Assembly (NCBI GenBank): GCA_964388155.1 | Contig: CAYLYH010000039.1 | Location: 1 to 18,631, forward strand | Length of the DNA: 18,631 nt | Source: JACNKV01 sp964388155 | Lineage (GTDB): Bacteria; Fidelibacterota; Marinisomatia; Marinisomatales; JACNKV01 | Direction: 5' to 3' | In this document: positions 14,355 to 18,631 of the stretch, one piece after another | Numbering within the stretch: the stretch's first letter is position 1 | How the letters are laid out: each line of letters starts with the position of its first letter | Made by a program: the position numbers and the translations under genes | The notes under the pieces: model-generated | Seen by the model: the letters and a program-made list of their open reading frames with translations, nothing else | What the model was told of the DNA's origin: nothing | The model's database searches: none

Positions 14355-15713
14355 ATGAAAAACTCTATATACAGCCTTCTTATTCTTCTCGCGGTCGGTT
14401 TTGCTGATTCCAAACCGTTGGTTTTCAAGATTCCGATTCAAGGTACCATTGATTTAGGCCTTCCGCCGTTCATCGAAAGGGTCATCGAAACCGCCGAAGA
14501 TGAAAATGCCTCCGCGGTCATTTTCGACATCGACACTTTCGGTGGACGTGTCGATGCCGCGACCCAGATCAAGGATGCCATCCTGAGTTCAAAAGTGCAA
14601 ACTGTTGCATTCATCAACCGCAGGGCAATTTCGGCCGGGGCGTTGATATCTCTCTCGTGTGAGAAAATTTACATGACAGGTGGCGGAACCATCGGCGCTG
14701 CAACTGCCGTAGATATGCAGGGAAATAAAGGCACCGAAAAAGTCATAAGCTATATGAGGGAGGAAATGGCATCCACCGCCGAAGCCCGAGATCGCAATAT
14801 AGATATTGCCAAAGGAATGGTGGACGAAGAACTGATGTTTACACATCTTGTTATTGAAGAGGATTCGGTGGAAGTCGCCGACCTCGAAGGACGTAAAGAA
14901 GGCAAACTGATTACCCTGACAACCGACTTGGCGATAAAATACAAAATGGCAGATGGAGAAACCGAGACATTTGACGACGTGCTAACTGCGCTGGAATTGG
15001 AAGAAGCAGAAATTCGTACCGCAAAAGAAAATTGGTCAGAAAATCTGGTACGGTTTTTGACGAATCCTGTTGTCGCTTCTCTGCTGATGACTTTCGGATT
15101 CCTTGGAATTTTATTTGAACTGCAAAGTCCGGGGTGGGGAATCCCGGGTACGTTCGGCGCAGTATGTTTAGCTCTGTCACTTGGATCATCTTACATCGCC
15201 GAACTGGCAACGATGAGTGACTTAATTATCATTTTGGCTGGAGTAGTGCTTCTCCTGGTGGAGGCATTGGTAATTCCCGGATTCGGCATTGCAGGAATAG
15301 CCGGAATCGGGATCGTCCTTTGGGGGCTCTACGAATTATTATTACCCGAAGTTCCGGTCGGGAAGGAGGTAACATCTATGGCATTAACAGGATTAACCAT
15401 TGGGATTATCGGCGGGATTATCGGATTGGCTCTGCTCTCCCGCCTGATGACAAAAACAAAGTTTTGGACCAAACTTACCGCCCCCGGCTCTGAAAGTAGC
15501 ACCGAGGGATACAGCTCATCCGTAGGTTGGGAAAACTTAAAAGGAGAACAAGGAACCGCCGCAACCGATTTACGTCCCTCCGGCTGGATTAAGGTGGGGG
15601 ATCAGCGGGTCTTTGTTGTGAGTGAAGGAGATTTTATTTCAAAGGGCGATGCGGTAAAAATCCTGTCTGTGGACGGGAACCGCGTTGTTGTCAGATCATT
15701 AAATAATAAGTAG
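14355..15713 (+). CDS. nfeD: NfeD family membrane-bound ClpP-class serine protease
   Basis: The 452-residue long form of NfeD. A signal peptide or anchor (MKNSIYSLLILLAVGF) leads to a ClpP-fold protease domain (about 20-230). GGRVDAA (63-69) would form part of the substrate groove, and AISAGALISLSC contains the catalytic Ser S93. K129, in TEKVISYM, is the likely partner lysine by comparison with the archaeal Ser-Lys dyad protease. GTIGAA (111-116) is also typical. Membrane segments follow between about 245 and 365 (LLMTFGFLGILFEL, GAVCLALSLG, LIIILAGVVLLLVEALV, AGIAGIGIVLWGL, IGIIGGIIGLALL). The C-terminus (about 390-452) is the NfeD OB-fold, with GxxGxAxTDLRPSG and GDAVKILSVDGNRVVV. Members act with flotillin/stomatin partners; here floA follows 9 nt downstream. 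Confidence 0.92.
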   Translation: MKNSIYSLLILLAVGFADSKPLVFKIPIQGTIDLGLPPFIERVIETAEDENASAVIFDIDTFGGRVDAATQIKDAILSSKVQTVAFINRRAISAGALISLSCEKIYMTGGGTIGAATAVDMQGNKGTEKVISYMREEMASTAEARDRNIDIAKGMVDEELMFTHLVIEEDSVEVADLEGRKEGKLITLTTDLAIKYKMADGETETFDDVLTALELEEAEIRTAKENWSENLVRFLTNPVVASLLMTFGFLGILFELQSPGWGIPGTFGAVCLALSLGSSYIAELATMSDLIIILAGVVLLLVEALVIPGFGIAGIAGIGIVLWGLYELLLPEVPVGKEVTSMALTGLTIGIIGGIIGLALLSRLMTKTKFWTKLTAPGSESSTEGYSSSVGWENLKGEQGTAATDLRPSGWIKVGDQRVFVVSEGDFISKGDAVKILSVDGNRVVVRSLNNK

Positions 15714-15716
15714 GAG
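15712..15716 (+). promoter_or_regulatory. Ribosome binding site of floA, overlapping the nfeD stop
   Basis: AGGAG overlaps the TAG stop of nfeD and precedes ATG 15723 by 6 nt. It ties translation of the scaffold to that of the protease, as expected for partners made together. Confidence 0.7.
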
Positions 15717-15722
15717 ATAATC

Positions 15723-16745
15723 ATGAGTATCATATCAGTCATTATGTTAGCTTTTGTTCTGTTTTTTGTTGTCCTGTTGCTCTATTTCGTCCCCGTCGGG
15801 ATGTGGATTCAGGCGATCGTCAGTCTTGGGCTGGGAAAAATTACCATCATCGACTTAATCCGAATGCGGTTGCGTAAAATTCCGCCCAGATTAGTGGTGG
15901 ATGGTGTCATCAACGCCCATAAAGCCGGGCTTGAGGATATTTCAACCGAATTGCTGGAAACCCATTTTCTGGCAGGCGGAAAGGTATCTAATGTTGTCTC
16001 CGCTATGATTGCGGCAAGCAAAGCAAATATTGACCTGCCTTTCACAATATCGACCGCCATTGACCTTGCCGGCAGAGATGTAAAAACCGCCGTCCAAACC
16101 AGTGTGTATCCAAAAGTGATTAATGCTCCAAAGGAAGGATATTTATCCGCGGTGGCAAAAGACGGGATCGAGTTGAAAGCCCGTGCACGGGTGACGGTGC
16201 GAACTAACATTCCGGGATTAGTCGGGGGTGCCACGGATGAAACCGTGATCGCCCGTGTCGGAGAAGGAATCGTCAGTGCGATCGGGTCATCACTTGATTA
16301 TTCCAAAGTTCTCGAAAATCCTGACTTGATTTCCAAAACCGTGCTAGACAAAGGGTTGGATGCCGGAACGGCTTATGAAATTTTATCCATTGATATCGCC
16401 GATCTGGATGTCGGAAAAAACGTCGGTGCCAGACTTCAGGCAGACCAGGCGCAAGCAGATTTACGTGTCGCCCAGGCCAAAGCAGAAACACGCCGTGCGA
16501 TGGCCGTTGCAGAGGAACAGGAAATGAAAGCCCGTACTCAAGAGATGCAGGCGAAAGTCGTCGAAGCCGAAGCGGAAGTCCCGAAAGCGATGTCGCAGGC
16601 ATTCAGAGAAGGCAACCTTGGTATATTTGATTACTACAATATGCAAAACATCAAAGCCGATACCGGGATGCGGCGCTCCATCTCCGGTGATGATGAAACA
16701 AAATCAACAGAAGCTCCGGAAGATCACGAAGACACGCTTTTGTAA
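15723..16745 (+). CDS. floA: Flotillin-like scaffold protein FloA
   Basis: A 340-residue membrane scaffold that in Bacillus subtilis organises functional membrane microdomains and affects fluidity, signalling and protease assembly. It has an N-terminal hydrophobic hairpin or membrane segment (ISVIMLAFVLFFVVLLLYFVPV), a PHB/SPFH-like domain (about 30-235) and a charged Ala/Glu/Gln coiled coil (about 235-300). It resembles B. subtilis FloA along its length: AHKAGL, LAGGKVSNVV, AIDLAGRDV, VARVGEGIVSAIGSS, VLENPDLISKTVL, EILSIDIADLDVGKN and EVPKAMSQAFREGNLGIFDYYN all line up by eye. The last 25 residues are acidic and variable. The pair nfeD-floA matches the yqeZ-floA arrangement of Bacillus. Confidence 0.95.
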   Translation: MSIISVIMLAFVLFFVVLLLYFVPVGMWIQAIVSLGLGKITIIDLIRMRLRKIPPRLVVDGVINAHKAGLEDISTELLETHFLAGGKVSNVVSAMIAASKANIDLPFTISTAIDLAGRDVKTAVQTSVYPKVINAPKEGYLSAVAKDGIELKARARVTVRTNIPGLVGGATDETVIARVGEGIVSAIGSSLDYSKVLENPDLISKTVLDKGLDAGTAYEILSIDIADLDVGKNVGARLQADQAQADLRVAQAKAETRRAMAVAEEQEMKARTQEMQAKVVEAEAEVPKAMSQAFREGNLGIFDYYNMQNIKADTGMRRSISGDDETKSTEAPEDHEDTLL

Positions 16746-16783
16746 GATAGTAGTGAGGTGAAAGCGAAATGTTAAATATGGAT

Positions 16784-16870
16784 ATGGTGTGGATTGACTG
16801 TGTCAATCCATGTGCTGACATGGTCTGTGCCTGTCCGATCCACAGGCGGGCAGTCCAAATAAAACACCAT
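16784..16870 (+). other. Nested inverted repeats: possible structured leader of the 16888 gene
   Basis: Outer arms ATGGTGT (16784-16790) and ACACCAT (16864-16870) pair perfectly. They enclose three hairpins: GGATTGAC/GTCAATCC with a 3-nt loop (16791-16809), ATGT/ACAT (16810-16821) and GCCTGT/ACAGGC with a 7-nt loop (16829-16847). The first two abut the outer stem and each other, giving a possible multi-branch junction that ends 3 nt before the Shine-Dalgarno of the next gene. No T run follows, so it is not an ordinary terminator, and tRNA landmarks are missing. Confidence 0.4.
16828..16854 (-). repeat. Palindromic repeat unit, copy 1
   Basis: Read on the minus strand, this 27-nt unit matches copy 2 (17642-17668) at 23 of 27 positions. 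Its core is the stem GCCTGT/ACAGGC around GGATCGG. Two of the four differences swap a T-A stem pair for the C-G pair of copy 2, so pairing is kept. Confidence 0.65.
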
Positions 16871-16873
16871 TGT

Positions 16874-16880
16874 AAGGTGA
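16874..16880 (+). promoter_or_regulatory. Ribosome binding site of the 16888 gene
   Basis: AAGGTGA lies 7 nt before ATG 16888. It supports that ATG as a real start and hence this otherwise unknown gene as expressed. Confidence 0.6.
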
Positions 16881-16887
16881 TATAGGT

Positions 16888-17319
16888 ATGGAAGGTCTCG
16901 GTTACTGGCTGTTTCTTTTGATTCTGTATTCTTTGTCAATGCTGGCTAAGAAACGGAAGCAAAAACAAGCCTGGCAAGAACTGGAGAAAGAAGACGGTCA
17001 ACCACCTCCCCAACAACCAAAAATGCCCGGCTTCTTGCAGGATATTTTCGAAGATATGGTTGAGAACAAGGAGGGGGCTGAGTATGTTGAGGAAATCCCG
17101 AATGAACCCCCACAACCTGAACCGGTGTATGTAAAACCTAAACCGGACGAGCATAAACATTCCATTCAGTGGAAACACCAACAGTCTTCCGTTCCTAAAA
17201 AAACCGAGGCACCGTCAAAATTGGTAACCGCTCTCACGAATCCTACCGGACTGAAACAGGCGATCCTCCTCAAAGAAATTTTGGATAAACCTCGAGCAAT
17301 GAGGAAGAAGATTCGGTAA
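16888..17319 (+). CDS. Small membrane-anchored protein of unknown function downstream of floA
   Basis: A 143-residue protein that I do not recognise. Residues 5-20 (GYWLFLLILYSLSMLA) form one membrane segment. It is followed at once by a basic stop-transfer run (KKRKQKQ), so the rest probably faces the cytoplasm. The middle (about 35-110) is rich in Pro, Gln and Glu and looks disordered, with one amphipathic patch, PGFLQDIFEDMVEN. The C-terminus (about 113-143) is predicted helical and basic, with LKQAILLKEILDKPRAMRKK, which resembles the short conserved tail of some hypothetical proteins next to other genes in FCB bacteria (from memory, uncertain). A Shine-Dalgarno stands 7 nt before the ATG. 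Same strand and 142 nt after floA, it may be part of the NfeD-FloA membrane module. Confidence 0.65.
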   Translation: MEGLGYWLFLLILYSLSMLAKKRKQKQAWQELEKEDGQPPPQQPKMPGFLQDIFEDMVENKEGAEYVEEIPNEPPQPEPVYVKPKPDEHKHSIQWKHQQSSVPKKTEAPSKLVTALTNPTGLKQAILLKEILDKPRAMRKKIR

Positions 17320-17366
17320 AAAAGCAATAATAAATACACAGTATAGTGACTGAGTATATCAAAAAA

Positions 17367-17533
17367 ATGAAAAAACTCATCATTTTAATTATTCTTCTTT
17401 TGCTTTGTAGTGCGGTAATATATGGTCAAATATTTTCAGTTTCCCTATCAGGTCGTTATAGTGGAGAGTTTGACATGCCAAGTCAAGTCCATTTATCAGA
17501 AATAGTATTTAGTGAATTAGACCTTTATTATTT
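17367..17533 (+). pseudogene. 5' fragment of a secreted-protein gene cut by an IS30-family element
   Basis: Only about 55 codons remain. The ATG at 17367 opens a clear signal peptide (MKKLIILIILLLLCSAVIYG, cleavage near GQ), followed by a mature start rich in Ser, Leu and Tyr (IFSVSLSGRYSGEF). A GTG at 17346 is an alternative start. The frame does not stop at the insertion but runs through the left end of the insertion sequence to 17714, so a hybrid of about 115 residues with a meaningless tail could be made. The product family cannot be told from what is left; an exported beta-rich protein is likely. The rest of the gene should lie beyond the right end of the element, outside the window. Confidence 0.6.
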
Positions 17534-17558
17534 CTTGAATTCAACAATTAAGTGCAAC
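17534..17558 (+). repeat. Left terminal inverted repeat of the IS30-family element
   Basis: Matches the reverse complement of 18607-18631 at 21 of 25 positions, including the uninterrupted inner 11 bp TTAAGTGCAAC. Beyond this point inward the two ends no longer match. Confidence 0.8.
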
Positions 17559-17623
17559 TCAAAGATTGTTTGTAAGAAAGGCGGAGCTGCTGTAGCATCT
17601 CTACCTCTATTTCAGACAAAAAT

Positions 17624-17629
17624 GAGGAG
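17624..17629 (+). promoter_or_regulatory. Ribosome binding site of the transposase gene
   Basis: GAGGAG lies 5 nt before ATG 17635. It fixes the transposase start and thereby shows that the palindromic segment just after it is translated. Confidence 0.7.
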
Positions 17630-17634
17630 TACGA

Positions 17635-18624
17635 ATGAGACACTACCCGCCTGCGGAACGGGCAGGCAGCCAGCTCACGCTGGTACAAAGGTACGGTATT
17701 TACATTATGCGTAAAAACGGATTTTCTCAAACAGAGATTGCTGATGAGCTTGACGTACATAAGTCAACGATTAGTCGGGAGTTGAGAAGAAACCAAGGAG
17801 GGCGTGGATACCGATATAAACAGGCACATACTCAAGCAACTGATCGCCGAAGGAGTAAAAGGAAGCCACATATCAATAGCGGTATGTGGGAATTCATCGA
17901 TGTTCTTATCAAAAATGATTGGTCTCCTGAACAGATTCATGGTTGGCTAAAAGAGAAATTGGATGTTGCTATTAGTCACGAGTGGATATATCAGCATATT
18001 TATCAAGATCAGCTAAACGGTGGCACTCTTTATACGCACTTACGAAGTCAAAAGAGTTACAGAAAGCGGAGAGGGGGACATGATCGGCGTGGTCAAATTA
18101 AAAACAGAGTCAGCATTGAAGAACGTCCTGATATTGTTGAGACCAAAGAACGTATCGGAGATTGGGAAGTTGATACGATTATTGGTAAGGGGCACAAACA
18201 GGCGATTGTTTCTTTGACAGAACGAAAGTCCAAATTGGCTCTTATATACAAAGTTGAAAGAAGAACCAAAGAGAACGTAACAGATGCTGTTACTAAAATG
18301 CTTACACCGATTAAAGACACTGTGCTTACGATGACCTCTGATAATGGCAAAGAATTTGCTGGCCATGAGAAAATCTCTAAAAACCTTAATGTTGACTTTT
18401 ATTTTGCACATCCCTATGCCTCATATGAACGTGGGTTGAATGAAAATACAAACGGACTAATCAGACAGTATTTTCCAAAAAATAGAGACTTTAGAACCAT
18501 CACAGATGATGAGATTGTCATGGCAACGAAGAAGTTAAACAATAGACCGAGAAAAAGACTTGGGTATAAAACACCCAATGAAGTATTTTTTGGTATGGAA
18601 TTAACTGTTGCACTTAATACTTGA
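17635..18624 (+). CDS. IS30-family DDE transposase
   Basis: A 329-residue transposase acting on the terminal repeats of its own element. The N-terminal helix-turn-helix SQTEIADELDVHKSTISREL (31-50) is followed by the RRN of IS30 enzymes. A linker with WSPEQIHGWL and SHEWIYQHIY is also typical of the family. The catalytic triad is D180 (GDWEVDTIIG), D236 (TSDNGKEF) and E270 (ERGLNENTNGLIRQYFPK), with 33 residues between the last two, exactly the D-33-E spacing. The C-terminal LNNRPRKRLGYKTPNEVFF is complete, so the enzyme looks intact. The stop codon lies inside the right terminal repeat. Odd point: residues about 5-12 (PPAERAGS), before QLTLVQRYGI, look additional to the usual short start of IS30 enzymes and are encoded by a palindromic repeat unit (17642-17668). 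Confidence 0.93.
   Translation: MRHYPPAERAGSQLTLVQRYGIYIMRKNGFSQTEIADELDVHKSTISRELRRNQGGRGYRYKQAHTQATDRRRSKRKPHINSGMWEFIDVLIKNDWSPEQIHGWLKEKLDVAISHEWIYQHIYQDQLNGGTLYTHLRSQKSYRKRRGGHDRRGQIKNRVSIEERPDIVETKERIGDWEVDTIIGKGHKQAIVSLTERKSKLALIYKVERRTKENVTDAVTKMLTPIKDTVLTMTSDNGKEFAGHEKISKNLNVDFYFAHPYASYERGLNENTNGLIRQYFPKNRDFRTITDDEIVMATKKLNNRPRKRLGYKTPNEVFFGMELTVALNT
17642..17668 (+). repeat. Palindromic repeat unit, copy 2, inside the transposase reading frame
   Basis: A 27-nt unit with the stem GCCTGC/GCAGGC around GGAACGG. It matches copy 1 (16828-16854, opposite strand) at 23 of 27 positions. Here it is translated as PPAERAG near the transposase N-terminus without breaking the frame. Confidence 0.65.
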
Positions 18625-18631
18625 ATCCAGG
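18607..18631 (-). repeat. Right terminal inverted repeat of the IS30-family element
   Basis: Reverse complement of 17534-17558 with four mismatches. The core GTTGCACTTAA is at 18607-18617. It contains the last codons and stop of the transposase and ends with the window. Confidence 0.8.

Larger units (their letters stand above)
17534..18631 (+). mobile_element. IS30-family insertion sequence, complete or nearly so
   Basis: About 1098 bp, the usual size for IS30 members, with one transposase gene and imperfect terminal inverted repeats of 25 bp (21 of 25 matching). The repeats share the exact core TTAAGTGCAAC/GTTGCACTTAA. The left end interrupts a secreted-protein gene. The right repeat ends on the last base of the window, so the target duplication and the far side of the interrupted gene cannot be checked. 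The ends are placed by repeat matching; a base or two either way is possible. Confidence 0.85.

Noticed and set aside
13406..14428. Longer lpxL start at 14428
   Set aside because: It would overlap the divergent nfeD coding region by 74 nt. The LpxL family begins near MEKMSP or MSPIHK.
16791..16809. Hairpin GGATTGAC/GTCAATCC as the floA terminator
   Set aside because: No T run follows, the stem is only moderately G+C-rich, and it is part of a larger nested structure.
16784..16870. tRNA-like cloverleaf in the floA downstream spacer
   Set aside because: The 7-bp outer stem is suggestive, but there is no T-loop consensus, no D-loop GG pair, no plausible anticodon arm and no CCA or discriminator pattern.
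17534..17714. C-terminal half of the hybrid frame 17346-17714 as a real protein
   Set aside because: It is the left end of the insertion sequence read in the wrong frame and overlaps the transposase start.
1..18631. CRISPR arrays, phage genes, toxin-antitoxin or other defence systems
   Set aside because: No regularly spaced direct repeats and no such protein families were seen on either strand. The window is mostly core envelope genes.

Overview
The window is one bacterial chromosomal segment of moderate G+C (low-to-mid 40s by eye) that is dominated by cell-envelope genes of a diderm, LPS-making bacterium. Several traits point to the FCB superphylum or a close relative (a Marinimicrobia/Ignavibacteria/Calditrichota-type lineage is my best guess, at low confidence). 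These are the LpxC-FabZ fusion, the order uppS-bamA-ompH, the lpxD-lpxC/fabZ-lpxA block, and the dxr-rseP pair. No rRNA, tRNA, CRISPR array or phage gene was seen.

Layout. (1) 228-416 encodes a small Alvin-type 2[4Fe-4S] ferredoxin, followed by a clear intrinsic terminator (509-542). (2) 622-1728 encodes an Mrp/ApbC-type P-loop ATPase that lacks the usual CxxC. (3) 1908-11905 is a tightly packed run of nine plus-strand genes: uppS, bamA, ompH/skp, lpxD, lpxC-fabZ, lpxA, an exported protein of unknown function, dxr and rseP. Together they cover undecaprenyl-PP synthesis, outer-membrane protein assembly and chaperoning, the first steps of lipid A synthesis plus FabZ, the MEP isoprenoid step that feeds UppS, and site-2 proteolysis. 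Neighbouring genes overlap or lie within about 30 nt, with several non-ATG starts. lpxA has no ATG, GTG or TTG at its proper N-terminus and appears to start at ATC (8027).

(4) 12106-14266 is a minus-strand three-gene run: lpxL-type acyltransferase, then tsaC/sua5, then a DUF3108 protein. It converges on rseP across a 200-nt spacer that looks like a patchwork of simple dispersed repeats. (5) 14355-16745 holds the divergent pair nfeD (membrane serine protease plus OB domain) and floA (flotillin-like scaffold). A small membrane-anchored protein (16888-17319) follows, and its 5' leader can form nested hairpins. (6) 17367-18631 holds a secreted-protein gene cut by an IS30-family insertion sequence, whose 25-bp inverted repeats I located at 17534-17558 and 18607-18631. 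The window ends exactly at the right repeat.

Most notable: a 27-nt palindromic unit occurs twice, in opposite orientations. One copy is in the floA-16888 spacer and the other is in frame inside the transposase start region. The two copies differ by a compensatory stem change, which suggests a mobile palindromic element able to sit inside a reading frame. The other leading points are the ATC start of lpxA, the extra segment in RseP, and the loss of CxxC in Mrp.
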